A DNA stretch of 64,000 bases from Variovorax sp. OK212 (lineage in GTDB: Bacteria; Pseudomonadota; Gammaproteobacteria; Burkholderiales; Burkholderiaceae_C). Location of the stretch: contig NZ_FOLP01000008.1 in the NCBI RefSeq assembly GCF_900112425.1, positions 62,001 to 126,000 of the forward strand, read 5' to 3'. Under the pieces are notes generated by a model. The model was given only the letters and a program-made list of their open reading frames with translations. It had not been told where the DNA came from and did no database searches. Positions 23,340 to 31,743 of the stretch are shown one piece after another. Position numbers and translations under genes: made by a program. Within the stretch, counting starts at the first letter, position 1; each line of letters starts with the position of its first letter.

Positions 23340-24332
23340 TTATTTGCTTGCCATCAGCATGCGCCCCCCAGGGTGATCGAGAATTTCTACCCGCACATTG
23401 GTGAATCCTGCGCGGAACATTTTTTCGGTCCATTCGTCCTCGCTCAGGAGCTTTCTGGACATGAAATGGTTGTGCAGATGATTGAACGCCGCGGCAAATG
23501 GCTTTTCCCAGCTGGACTGCGCCACCGGAATGGCGTCCACGATGATCAGCGTGCCCTTCACGGCATGGGCGCAGCAGGCGCGCAGCAATGCGTCGAGGGT
23601 TTCTTCTTCTGCCGGGAGAAGGTCGTGCATGACGAAGCCGGCGTGGATGATGTCGGCGTCCTGGATGAGCGAAGCGTCTTCCACGAGAACCTGGATGGGC
23701 GCGGTCACGAATTGCAGCCGGTCGCTCATTCCCGCTTCGCCGGCGGCGCGAACGGCCTGTTCAGTGGCCGATGCGCTCAGGTCGATGCCGATGCCCGTGG
23801 CGCCCGGAATCTTTTTGAGCATGCGGATCAGGAATCCGCCTGAACCCGATCCAAGGTCCACGATCTTCTTGGGTGCCATGGCCACGATGGCGTTTTCGGG
23901 TTGCGGGTAGAAGGATTTCTCGCCCATCCATTTCGAGGTGCGCGCAACCAGCCCGCCGCTGCGCGGGTATTTCGCCTGCGCTTCCTCGTTGTTTTCCGAA
24001 AACTCCTTGGCGTTGTTGATCAGGGGCGCGCATGCGCGCAATGCCCATGAGAGGTAGCCGACCTCGTTGATCAATTCGTCGAAATGGCTGCCGGCCTTGT
24101 AGGTGGCCGGTGCCTGCGGATTCAATACCTCGATGATTCCCGCCTTGCTCAGCGAGTCGAGGTAGGCGGAAATGACCGACTCCTTGATGCCGCACGAGCG
24201 GGACGCGGTGGCGGCGTCCACCACGGGCGAATTCTGGAGAATTTCGATGATTCCGTATTCCGCGCCTATTTCCAGCAGGATGGCCGAGCCTGCGAGCGAA
24301 GAACCGGTAATGCCGCGATCAACATTTTGCAT
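23340..24332 (-). CDS. SAM-dependent methyltransferase with winged-helix N-terminal domain
   Basis: 330 aa. The N-terminal 100 residues form a dimerisation/winged-helix domain of the small-molecule O-methyltransferase type (LLEIGAEYGIIEILQ, then AYLDSLSKAGIIEVL). The SAM site is VDLGSGSGG at residues 158-166, with the acidic residue in GIGIDLSASA. A final LLSEDEWTEKMFRAGFTNVR segment is typical of class I enzymes from natural-product pathways. AGGTGA precedes the ATG. It is the first gene of the minus-strand cluster, 48 bases before the diiron oxygenase. The gene and its surroundings look less GC-rich than neighbouring regions, which fits horizontal acquisition. Confidence 0.85.
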   Translation of the reverse strand: MQNVDRGITGSSLAGSAILLEIGAEYGIIEILQNSPVVDAATASRSCGIKESVISAYLDSLSKAGIIEVLNPQAPATYKAGSHFDELINEVGYLSWALRACAPLINNAKEFSENNEEAQAKYPRSGGLVARTSKWMGEKSFYPQPENAIVAMAPKKIVDLGSGSGGFLIRMLKKIPGATGIGIDLSASATEQAVRAAGEAGMSDRLQFVTAPIQVLVEDASLIQDADIIHAGFVMHDLLPAEEETLDALLRACCAHAVKGTLIIVDAIPVAQSSWEKPFAAAFNHLHNHFMSRKLLSEDEWTEKMFRAGFTNVRVEILDHPGGRMLMASK

Positions 24333-24598
24333 GGGTCACCTGTGAGTTCAATGTCATTGAAAACCAACTGATTACTTTGCGTGGGACTAAGCCATTGAGT
24401 TGCACGATAGTCAGCGCGCGGATGTCCGTATTGGCAAAAATTGCGCAGCGCAGCATTGGCGGGAGAAATCGAAAACTCGAATTCGGCGCGGACGTCGTCG
24501 CAACGCACAGGCGCACGCACGCAACCTGCCTTGCGGGCAGTGCAGGAGCGAAAGGAAGGGGCCTCGGCGCGTGGCGCCAAGGCCGCGGCAACGGCCTC
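24333..24598. other. Leader region of the methyltransferase-ileS cluster
   Basis: About 265 bases between the stop of the AraC-type gene and the first cluster gene, both on the minus strand. It is visibly AT-richer than the surrounding genes, mainly from 24340 to 24470, and should contain the cluster promoter. No terminator or clear repeat was found. AraC proteins usually bind direct repeats near -35; I could not define them by eye. Confidence 0.4.
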
Positions 24599-25546
24599 TC
24601 AGCGCGCCCGGGCGCGGACGTACTGCAGAGGCGTCATGCCGAAGGTGCGCTTGAAATGCCGGGTCAGTGCGCTCTGGTCGTAGAAGCCGCTCGCCACGGC
24701 GGCCTCGATCAGCGGCAGGCCCGCGGTGAGGTGGGCAATGGCGGCCCGCAGCCGCAGCTGCGTCAGGTAGGTGTGCGGCGTCAGCCCGATGGTGCGGTTG
24801 AACGCGCCGATCAGCTGAAACGGCGTGAGCGCGGCGGCCGCCGCCATCCGTTCGAGCGTCAACCGCTCGGAGAAGGCGTCGTGCAGCAGTTCGAGCACGG
24901 GTGCCAGCACGCGGGCGTCCGCGGGCACGGGGAGCACGCGCTGGCCCGGCAGCGCGTGGCTCTGGAAGAGCGTGCCGAAGCTGTGGACCAGCATCTCCTG
25001 CTGCCGCAGCGGGTCCCACAGGGCGCTGTTTCCGTCGAAGGCGCGATGGAGTTCCAGGAAGCTGCCGATGAGCTCCGGGTCGCAGAAGATGTTCGAGCCG
25101 AAGTACCGGGTCTGGTCGATGCCCAGCGTGGCCATCAGGTGCCGGATGCCCGGTTCGGCCAGGTAGAAAGACCGGTACCGCCAGCGCGCGCTGCCGCCCA
25201 TGCGGCCCGAATGGGGCTCGGCCGGATTGAACACGAGCAGCGCCTGCTGGTGCGCGAGCCCGGTTCGCCCGCGGCTCTTGAATTCGGACCCGCCGACCTC
25301 GGTGATCGCGATCACGAAGGAGTGGTGCACATGGGGCGCGTACTCGTGCGTCGTGAAATCCGCATGCAGCATGTCCATGCCCGGCAGGTCCGGCACGTGC
25401 CAGTAGCGCGATGTGTTCAGCGGGTCCAGCTTGGCCAAGAAAGCCTCCGTTTGGATCAGCGGTTGCAGCGCCTTGCGCGTCCGGCCGATGGCATGGCACC
25501 TGAATGGTGAGCCAAGGGGCCGCGGGCTGGGCGCCGTGTATTCCAA
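24599..25546 (-). CDS. AraC-family transcriptional regulator
   Basis: Up to 315 aa. The N-terminal AraC_binding cupin (HADFTTHEYAPHVHHSFVIAITEVGGSEF) precedes a C-terminal HTH_18 (about 215-310) with LTLERMAAAAALTPFQLIGAFN and VASGFYDQSALTRHFKRTFGMTPLQY. The subfamily often controls amino-acid exporters. The start is uncertain: the longest frame begins with TTG at 25546 and no in-frame ATG precedes the cupin. It is transcribed toward the methyltransferase cluster, 266 bases upstream of it, and is the obvious candidate activator. Confidence 0.85.
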   Translation of the reverse strand: MEYTAPSPRPLGSPFRCHAIGRTRKALQPLIQTEAFLAKLDPLNTSRYWHVPDLPGMDMLHADFTTHEYAPHVHHSFVIAITEVGGSEFKSRGRTGLAHQQALLVFNPAEPHSGRMGGSARWRYRSFYLAEPGIRHLMATLGIDQTRYFGSNIFCDPELIGSFLELHRAFDGNSALWDPLRQQEMLVHSFGTLFQSHALPGQRVLPVPADARVLAPVLELLHDAFSERLTLERMAAAAALTPFQLIGAFNRTIGLTPHTYLTQLRLRAAIAHLTAGLPLIEAAVASGFYDQSALTRHFKRTFGMTPLQYVRARAR

Positions 25547-25640
25547 AGACTACATCGCGACAAGGTGGGCCGGTGGCCGCCCGATCGCCATGCCCTGGGC
25601 TCGCAAAGGCTGTGCCATTGTGTCGCTTTCACGGAGTGGC

Positions 25641-25660
25641 GCGGTGCGGTGCGGTGCGGT
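25641..25660. repeat. Four tandem GCGGT units
   Basis: GCGGT is repeated four times without a mismatch, flanked by near-matches. It lies between the AraC gene and the AidB-like gene, which are divergent, and may fall within their promoter region. Confidence 0.6.
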
Positions 25661-25783
25661 GTGATGTGCGAGCCGGCAAGGCGCGACTACCAATTCACGA
25701 ATCGCCAAGAAGGGTTCACCATGGCCGCGGCGCAGCAGCGACGCACGTCGGGCCTGCGGTGCGGCCAACCCCTGGAGAGCTTC

Positions 25784-27499
25784 ATGAACATGCCTCTTGA
25801 AAGCACCGCGCCGGCATTGGCGTCGGCGCCAACCTTCCGTTCGCCCGAAGGCGTTGAAACGCACGAGGTGCTGAACCAGGCCCGGCCTTGCGTCGGCCAC
25901 AACGCGTTCACCGGCGACGTGGCCCTGCGCGACCTCGTGGCGCGCCATGCGGCCTGGAGCATTCCCCATGCGACGCGCGTCGGCGCACTGGCGGGCAACG
26001 AAGAGGTGCAGGACCTGGCCCGGCTGGCCAACGAGCACAGCCCCCAGCTGCGCACGCACGACCGTTTCGGCAACCGCCTGGACTGGGTGGAGTTTCATCC
26101 CGCCTGGCATCAGTTGATGGCGCTGGGCGTCGGGCATGGGGTGGCCAGCCTGGCCTGGACCACCGCCGAGCCGTCGGGCCACCTGGCGCGCGCGGTGCTG
26201 AGCTACCTGTGGAACCAGGTCGAGAACGGCACGGCATGCCCCCTGGGCATGGCCTACGCCGCGAGCGCCGGCTTTGCGCAGCGCCCGGAGTTTGCCGAAT
26301 GGCGGGAGAAGACGCTCTCCGCGCACTACGACCCCCGGCGCCTGCCGCTCGCGCAGAAAAAGGGGGCTGTCATCGGCTACGCCATGACCGAGAAGCAAGG
26401 CGGCTCCGACCTGCGCCAGACGCAGACCACGGCCGTGTTCGCGGGCACGGAGGGCGGCGCGCGGGGCTACCGGGTCACGGGCCACAAGTGGTTCTTCTCG
26501 GTTCCCACGTCGGACGGCTTCTACACGCTGGCGCGAACCGCATCGGGCGTGAGCTGCCTTTTCGTTCCACGCTTCCTGCCGGACGGCAGTGCCAACCGCA
26601 TCGCGGTGCAGCGCCTGAAAGACAAGTGCGGCAACCGCTCCAATGCGTCGAGCGAGGTCGAGTTCAACAGGACCTGGGCCATGCTGGTCGGCGAGGAGGG
26701 GCGCGGCATTCGCGAGATTCTTTCGCACGCGCACCTGACCCGCATGGACTTCGCGGTGGGCTCGGCGGGCCTGATGCGCCAGGCACTGACGTTGGCCATT
26801 CATCACGCGTCGACACGCGACGGTTTCGGCCGCCGCATGGCCGACCTGCCGATGCAGACGAACGTGCTGGCCGACCTGGCGCTGGAAAGCGAGGCGGCCA
26901 TGTGGTCGGCGATGCGCGTGGCACGGGCGACCGACAGCATGGCGCTGGACGAGCGGGAGCGGCTGCTGGCGCGGGTGGCCACGCCGGTGGTCAAGTACTG
27001 GAACTGCCAGCGCGCGACGTACGTCGTGTACGAGGCGCTGCAGGTTCACGGCGGCAACGGCTTCATCATGGAGAACCCCGTGGCCCGGCTGTACCGCGAG
27101 GCGCCGCTCAACTCGATCTGGGAAGGCACGACGAACATGATGTGCATGGACGTGGTGCGCGCGCTGGACCGCGAGAAGGGCGCGCTCGACGTCTTTCTCG
27201 ACGAAGTTTCACAGCCGGGCGTGGCCAACGCGGCGCATGCGAAATTCATCGCCGCCTTGCGCGACGATCTGTGCGCGGGCCCCGTGGACGAGGGCAATGC
27301 CCGTGCCGTGGTGACGCGCATGGCCCTGGCGCTGCAGGCGAGCGAGCTGCTCAGGCACAGCGACGGCGCGGTCGCGGAACGCTTTGCGGCGTCGCGCCTG
27401 GGCGGGCAGCACGCGGGTGTCATGGGCACGTTGACCGCCGGGGCGGACCTGCGCGACATCGTTGCGCGCGCCGACGTGAGCGCGGCGGCGCGGGCTTAG
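25784..27499 (+). CDS. aidB: AidB-like acyl-CoA dehydrogenase family flavoprotein
   Basis: 571 aa, slightly longer than E. coli AidB (about 540). It carries the acyl-CoA dehydrogenase core with GYAMTEKQGGSDLRQTQT, GHKWFFSVPTSDGF, and the FAD-binding C-terminal segment VHGGNGFIMENPVARLYREAPLNSIWEGTTNMM. The RLYREAPLNSIWEGTTN block and the long C-terminal helical extension are AidB features. AidB is linked to the response to DNA alkylation and binds DNA; its enzymatic substrate is unclear. The start at 25784 has GGAGAG just upstream; an ATG six bases later is also possible. The stop overlaps that of the convergent deaminase gene. Confidence 0.85.
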   Translation: MNMPLESTAPALASAPTFRSPEGVETHEVLNQARPCVGHNAFTGDVALRDLVARHAAWSIPHATRVGALAGNEEVQDLARLANEHSPQLRTHDRFGNRLDWVEFHPAWHQLMALGVGHGVASLAWTTAEPSGHLARAVLSYLWNQVENGTACPLGMAYAASAGFAQRPEFAEWREKTLSAHYDPRRLPLAQKKGAVIGYAMTEKQGGSDLRQTQTTAVFAGTEGGARGYRVTGHKWFFSVPTSDGFYTLARTASGVSCLFVPRFLPDGSANRIAVQRLKDKCGNRSNASSEVEFNRTWAMLVGEEGRGIREILSHAHLTRMDFAVGSAGLMRQALTLAIHHASTRDGFGRRMADLPMQTNVLADLALESEAAMWSAMRVARATDSMALDERERLLARVATPVVKYWNCQRATYVVYEALQVHGGNGFIMENPVARLYREAPLNSIWEGTTNMMCMDVVRALDREKGALDVFLDEVSQPGVANAAHAKFIAALRDDLCAGPVDEGNARAVVTRMALALQASELLRHSDGAVAERFAASRLGGQHAGVMGTLTAGADLRDIVARADVSAAARA

Positions 27500-27972
27500 C
27501 GCTGCTGCCAGAACCCGCGGTGCGTGGCGATCATTTCTTCCGCCACCTCGGGCACCGGCCCGATCACCTCGATCTTCTTCTGCCCGCGCGCGAACACCTC
27601 GCGGCACGGCAGGCTCAGCGTCGGGTTCTCGGGGTGGTCGCCCGTGAGCGCGAGCAGCGCCGACTCTTCCGCGCCGTACACGACGCGCCCGATGTGCGCC
27701 CAGTAGCTCGTGCCCGCGCACATGGCGCAGGGCTCGAAGGTGGTCACCAGCGTGCACTGCCACAGGTAGTCGGCGGGCCAGTTCAACGCGGCGTGGCGCG
27801 CCAGCGTGGCCTCGGCGTGGTGCACCGTGTCGATGTTGCCCTGCTCGGCGAGGACGGTCTCGCCGTCCGGCGCGACGAGCACCGCGCCGAAGGGGTGGCG
27901 CCCCATGGCCATGGCGCGCCGGGCCACCTCGTTGGCGCGGCGCAGCGCGCGGATGATCTGTTCGTGGGTCAT
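27496..27972 (-). CDS. Nucleoside/base deaminase (CMP/dCMP deaminase superfamily)
   Basis: 158 aa with the zinc and catalytic motifs His52-Ala-Glu54 (HHAEATLA) and Pro81-Cys82-Ala-Met-Cys85 (PCAMC). The spacing and the HPFGAVLV motif place it with guanine deaminase/tRNA-adenosine deaminase-like small proteins that act on free bases or nucleosides. It is the last gene of an ABC-importer operon (19 bases after the permease), which suggests it acts on the imported compound. Confidence 0.88.
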   Translation of the reverse strand: MTHEQIIRALRRANEVARRAMAMGRHPFGAVLVAPDGETVLAEQGNIDTVHHAEATLARHAALNWPADYLWQCTLVTTFEPCAMCAGTSYWAHIGRVVYGAEESALLALTGDHPENPTLSLPCREVFARGQKKIEVIGPVPEVAEEMIATHRGFWQQR

Positions 27973-27991
27973 CCGTGGATCATTGCGCGAA

Positions 27992-28762
27992 TCACTGGTT
28001 CTGGGAACCGCGGTGTGCCCAGCCGGTGGTGTGCTTCTCGATCACGCTGAACAGTTCGTACATCAGCATGGCCATCGCGCCCACCACCATCAGGCCCGCG
28101 AAGGCCAGGCCCATCTGCATGGCCGAGCCGGCCGAGATCAGCAGGTAGCCGATGCCTTCGTTGGCGGCCGTCATCTCGCTCACCGTGGTGCCGACGAAAG
28201 CCAGCGTGATGGCGACCTTCAGCGAGCCGAAGAAGTACGGCATGGAGCGCGGCAGGCCGATCTTCATGAGCACGTCCCAGCGCTTGGCGCCCAGCACGCG
28301 CAGCACGTCTTCGAGTTCGGGCTCGAGCGTGGCGAGGCCGGTCGCGATGTTCACCATGATCGGGAAGAAGCTGATCAGGAAGGCCGTGAGAATTGCCGGC
28401 CCCGCGCCAATGCCGAACCACACCACCAGGATCGGCACGAAGGCCGCCTTGGGCAATGCGTTGAAGGCCGTCATCAGCGGGTAGATGGCCGCATACGCCA
28501 GGCGCGAACTGCCGATCACGAAGCCCAGCAGCACGCCCACCACGATCGCCAGGCCGAAGCCCGCCATCGTGACCCAGAAGGTGCGCCACGCGTGGCCCGC
28601 GATGATTTCCTTGTATTCCCAGAACTGGTTCCAGATGCGCCAGGGGCTCGGGAAGATGAAGTCCGAGACCTCGAAGCCCGCGCAGACGATCTGCCACAGC
28701 AGCAGCACCGCCACGAGCAGCAGCCATGGCGACCAGCGTTCGATTTGCTTGGTGTTCTTCAT
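27992..28762 (-). CDS. ABC transporter permease, NitT/TauT (SsuC-like) type
   Basis: 256 aa with six membrane helices and the EAA-type loop FNALPKAAFVPILVVWFGIGAGPA. The family (SsuC, TauC, ThiX) imports sulfonates, nitrate, pyrimidines and thiamine precursors. It lies nine bases after the ATPase gene and precedes the deaminase gene. Confidence 0.92.
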   Translation of the reverse strand: MKNTKQIERWSPWLLLVAVLLLWQIVCAGFEVSDFIFPSPWRIWNQFWEYKEIIAGHAWRTFWVTMAGFGLAIVVGVLLGFVIGSSRLAYAAIYPLMTAFNALPKAAFVPILVVWFGIGAGPAILTAFLISFFPIMVNIATGLATLEPELEDVLRVLGAKRWDVLMKIGLPRSMPYFFGSLKVAITLAFVGTTVSEMTAANEGIGYLLISAGSAMQMGLAFAGLMVVGAMAMLMYELFSVIEKHTTGWAHRGSQNQ

Positions 28763-28771
28763 GGCGCGCCC

Positions 28772-29653
28772 TCAGTGAGACACCGCGGCGGCGGTCTGTG
28801 CGGCGCTGGCGCCGGTGTTTCGGATGGCCCCGATGTGGCTGCGCAGCTCCAGCACGATGTCGGTGAACTCCTTCGTGTAGGTGAGCTCCAGCTCGCGCGG
28901 GCGCGGCAGCTCGATGTCGCGCTTCACCACGAAGCGCCCCGGGCTCTTGCTCATCACGTACACCGTGTCGGCCAGGAACACCGACTCGCGCAGGTCGTGC
29001 GTCACCAGGATGACGTTGAACTGCTGCTCGGTCCACAGGTCGCGCAGGATGCACCACAGCTCCTCGCGCGTGAACGCGTCGAGCGCGCCGAAGGGCTCGT
29101 CCAGCAGCAGCATCTTGGGCTCGTGGATGAGCGCGCGGCAGATGCTCGCGCGCTGCTGCATGCCGCCCGAGAGCTGCCACGGAAACTTGTCTTCATAGCC
29201 CGCGAGGCCCACCTTCTGCAGCAGCTTGCGCGCGCGCTCGACGTACTCCTTGCGCTTGGCCTTGAAGTTGGAGCGGTAGGGCTCCACGATTTCCAGCGGC
29301 AGCAGCACGTTGTCGACCGTGGTGCGCCACGGCAGCAGCGAAGGCGCCTGGAAGGCCATGCCCGAGATCTTCAGCGGCCCGGTGACGGGCTGGCCGTCGA
29401 TGCGGATCTTGCCCATCGACGGCATCTTCAGCCCCGTCGTGAGCTTCATGAAGGTCGACTTGCCGCAGCCCGAAGGGCCGACGATGGCGATGAACTCGCC
29501 GCGCTTGACCTTCAGGTCGATGGCCTCGACCGCGAAGTGGTTCTCGCGAAGCAGCTCTTCGTTGTAGGCGAGCCAGACGTCCTGGAAGTCGACGAAGGGA
29601 GCGGCCGTGTCGAGTGCGCCGGGCGTGCCGGGTGCACTGGTGGTGGACACCAT
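28772..29653 (-). CDS. ABC transporter ATP-binding protein, NitT/TauT type
   Basis: 293 aa. Walker A is GPSGCGKST, the signature is LSGGMQQRA, Walker B is MLLLDEPFGALD, and the switch His follows in ILVTHD. The closest families are SsuB/TauB/ThiZ. The ATG at 29653 overlaps the stop of the substrate-binding protein gene by one base (TGATG), so translation is coupled. Confidence 0.93.
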   Translation of the reverse strand: MVSTTSAPGTPGALDTAAPFVDFQDVWLAYNEELLRENHFAVEAIDLKVKRGEFIAIVGPSGCGKSTFMKLTTGLKMPSMGKIRIDGQPVTGPLKISGMAFQAPSLLPWRTTVDNVLLPLEIVEPYRSNFKAKRKEYVERARKLLQKVGLAGYEDKFPWQLSGGMQQRASICRALIHEPKMLLLDEPFGALDAFTREELWCILRDLWTEQQFNVILVTHDLRESVFLADTVYVMSKSPGRFVVKRDIELPRPRELELTYTKEFTDIVLELRSHIGAIRNTGASAAQTAAAVSH

Positions 29654-30684
29654 CACTTCTTCAGGATGTTGAGTTCCGCCGCGGGCGGCAGCATGGCCGA
29701 GGTCCACACCGCGTCGGGGCTCACGCGCGTCTTGGTGTTGAACGCGTCGGACACCTGCGAGGCCATCAGCGACATGCGGCCCGCGTTGACCGCGCCGAAG
29801 CCTTCGGCGCGCGCGTCGGCGCTGTTGATCACGGTGTCGATGGCCAGCTGCAGGCGGCGCGTTTCGAGCTTGCTGTCGATGATGCCGTCGCGCGCCTTCA
29901 CCGACTCGATGGCCACGGCCGGATTGGCGATGACTTCCTTCGCGCCCTTGGTGAAGGCCGAGAGGAACTTCTTCACCACCTCGGGGTGCTCCTTGATGAG
30001 CTTGGGCGAGGCGATGATCACGTTGCCGTACAGCTTCACGCCGTAGTCGGGGTAGGGCAGGATCACCACGTCGGCCGTCTTGGCGCCGCGCGCTTCCAGG
30101 TTGAGCAGCGAGGTGAAGGTGAAGCCGGTGATGGCGTCGATGTCGCCGCGCATCAGCATGGTTTCGCGCAGCGTCGGGTCCATCGCGGTCCAGTTGACGG
30201 CGCCCACGTTGTTGGCCTTGGCGAAGATCGGGAACGCGCGGCGGCCCGCGTCGAACACCGGCGCGCCCAGCTTCTTGCCCGCGAGGTCGGCCGGCTTGGT
30301 GATGCCGCTCTTCTTCAGCGCCATGACCGAGGCCGGCGTGTTGTTGTAGACCATCATCACCGCGACCGGCTTGTTCGGGCTGTCGGGGTTGTTGGCGTGG
30401 AATTCCATGAGTGCCGCGAGGTCGGCAAAGCCCATGTCGTACGCGCCCGAGGCCACGCGCGTCACGGTGCCGCCCGAGCCGTTGCCCGCGTCGATGGTCA
30501 CGTCCAGGCCGGCGGCCTTGAAGTAGCCCTTGGCGGCCGGGTGCAGGAACAGCGCCGCCGGCCCTTCGAAACGCCAGTCGAGCTGGAACTTGATCGGCGT
30601 CGGGGTCTGCGCAAAGGCCGAGGGCAGGCCGAAGCTGAGGGCCGAGGCGGCGAGGAAGGACTGGAGCAGTTGGCGCTTGTTCAT
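29653..30684 (-). CDS. Periplasmic substrate-binding protein, NMT1/ThiY/SsuA-like
   Basis: 343 aa from the ATG at 30684. The signal peptide is MNKRQLLQSFLAASALSFGLPSAFAQ. The mature protein begins PIKFQLDWRFEGPAALFLHP, typical of NMT1/THI5-like binders, and has YDMGFADLAALMEF. The LDWRFEGP opening is close to that of pyrimidine (hydroxymethylpyrimidine-type) binders. With the downstream deaminase this suggests uptake of an amino-substituted N-heterocycle or base. The ligand cannot be fixed from sequence. Confidence 0.9.
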   Translation of the reverse strand: MNKRQLLQSFLAASALSFGLPSAFAQTPTPIKFQLDWRFEGPAALFLHPAAKGYFKAAGLDVTIDAGNGSGGTVTRVASGAYDMGFADLAALMEFHANNPDSPNKPVAVMMVYNNTPASVMALKKSGITKPADLAGKKLGAPVFDAGRRAFPIFAKANNVGAVNWTAMDPTLRETMLMRGDIDAITGFTFTSLLNLEARGAKTADVVILPYPDYGVKLYGNVIIASPKLIKEHPEVVKKFLSAFTKGAKEVIANPAVAIESVKARDGIIDSKLETRRLQLAIDTVINSADARAEGFGAVNAGRMSLMASQVSDAFNTKTRVSPDAVWTSAMLPPAAELNILKK

Positions 30685-30827
30685 TCGGGATGGGTCCGTG
30701 AAAGGTGAATGCAAGGTAGTTCTTCGGCATTCAAGCAAAAACGGTGCCCGCACGTGATTGGTGCGAACCCTTCCCGTGATTCAAGCTGGTGCGATATTCG
30801 CACCGCACGTGGGAAATCCCTTCGATT

Positions 30828-31601
30828 TCAGGGGTTGGCTGCACCGAATGCGAGCCAAAACGGGTCGCCCACGCGCTTGCCGACGCTCGCGGCGGCGTCG
30901 CGCACGGTGGTGCCGAAGCGCTCGACCAGCGCGTCGGAAAGCATCTCCGCGGGCAGCGCGATGCCGAAGGCGTAGGTCTGGCGCGTGGCCGCATCGAACA
31001 CCGCCGAGGAGATGCCGGCCACGTTGGTCACGTACTCGCCGCGCGACAGCGCCCAGCCGCGCTCGCGCACGGCGGCCAGGCGCGCCAGCAGGTCCTTGCG
31101 CGTCTTCGGTGCGTCGCCGCGGCCCTGGTCGAGGCGGGCGCCGAGCAGCGCCGTGACCTCGTCGTCGCCCAGGCGGGCCAGCAGGGCGCGGCCCATGGCG
31201 CTGGAATAGGCCGGCGCGCGGCTGCCCGGCGGGGTGTAGATCTGCAGCGCGCCGGCGCCGGCGCGCATCTGGATCACCAGGGTGTCGGCGCCGTCGAGCA
31301 CGTTGATGTAGCCCGTGAAGCCGGTGTCGCGCACCAGCGCGTCGAGCGCCTCCTCGACCAGCGAGGCGGCGTTGCGCGAGGCGCGGAAGTGGTACGACGC
31401 CTCCATGATCACGCCGCCCGGGCGGTAGGCGCGCGTGGCCGCGTCGCGGTCGAGGAAGCCGTAGCCGGCCATCATGCTGAGCGTGCGCGAGGCCGAGCTC
31501 TTGGGCAGGCCCAGCTCGGTCACCACGTCGGTCACGGTGATGTCGCGGCGCAGCCGCGCGATCAGCTTCAGGACGTCCATGGCGTTGGCGAGGGTGCTCA
31601 T
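30828..31601 (-). CDS. IclR-family transcriptional regulator
   Basis: 257 aa from the ATG at 31601. The N-terminal winged helix is at about 5-65 (NAMDVLKLIARLRRDITVTDVVTELGLPKSSASRTL), followed by the IclR effector domain (GFTGYINVLDGADTLVIQ, then AYSSAMGRALLA and GYVTNVAGISSAVFD-like segments). It is located upstream of the ABC-importer operon on the same strand, 143 bases from the binding-protein gene, and is its likely regulator. It also diverges from the LacI-type gene. Confidence 0.9.
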   Translation of the reverse strand: MSTLANAMDVLKLIARLRRDITVTDVVTELGLPKSSASRTLSMMAGYGFLDRDAATRAYRPGGVIMEASYHFRASRNAASLVEEALDALVRDTGFTGYINVLDGADTLVIQMRAGAGALQIYTPPGSRAPAYSSAMGRALLARLGDDEVTALLGARLDQGRGDAPKTRKDLLARLAAVRERGWALSRGEYVTNVAGISSAVFDAATRQTYAFGIALPAEMLSDALVERFGTTVRDAAASVGKRVGDPFWLAFGAANP

Positions 31602-31713
31602 ATTCTTGGTGGGTTGGCGGTGGGGATCATAGGGTCGATGCGCCGGTGGCCCGCCCGGAGGCGCAGCGGCCCGCCGCGGCTCCCACATAATCGCCCTGCG
31701 CCTTTCCGGCGTG

Positions 31714-31729
31714 ATGTTAACGCTACCAT
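31714..31729. promoter_or_regulatory. Probable LacI/GntR-type operator, site 1 (autoregulation)
   Basis: ATGTTAACGCTACCAT lies 14 bases before the TTG start of the LacI-family gene. It shares ATGTTA-x-CGCT and the closing CAT with the inverted copy at 32816-32831. LacI-family proteins of the GntR branch use 16-base palindromes with a central CG of exactly this kind. Confidence 0.65.
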
Positions 31730-31743
31730 TTTGGAGTGCTTCC

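Noticed and set aside
31711..31743. GTG at 31711 as start of the LacI-family gene
   Set aside because: It lies three bases before the predicted operator and lacks a ribosome site, whereas TTG 31744 has GGAG at the right distance.
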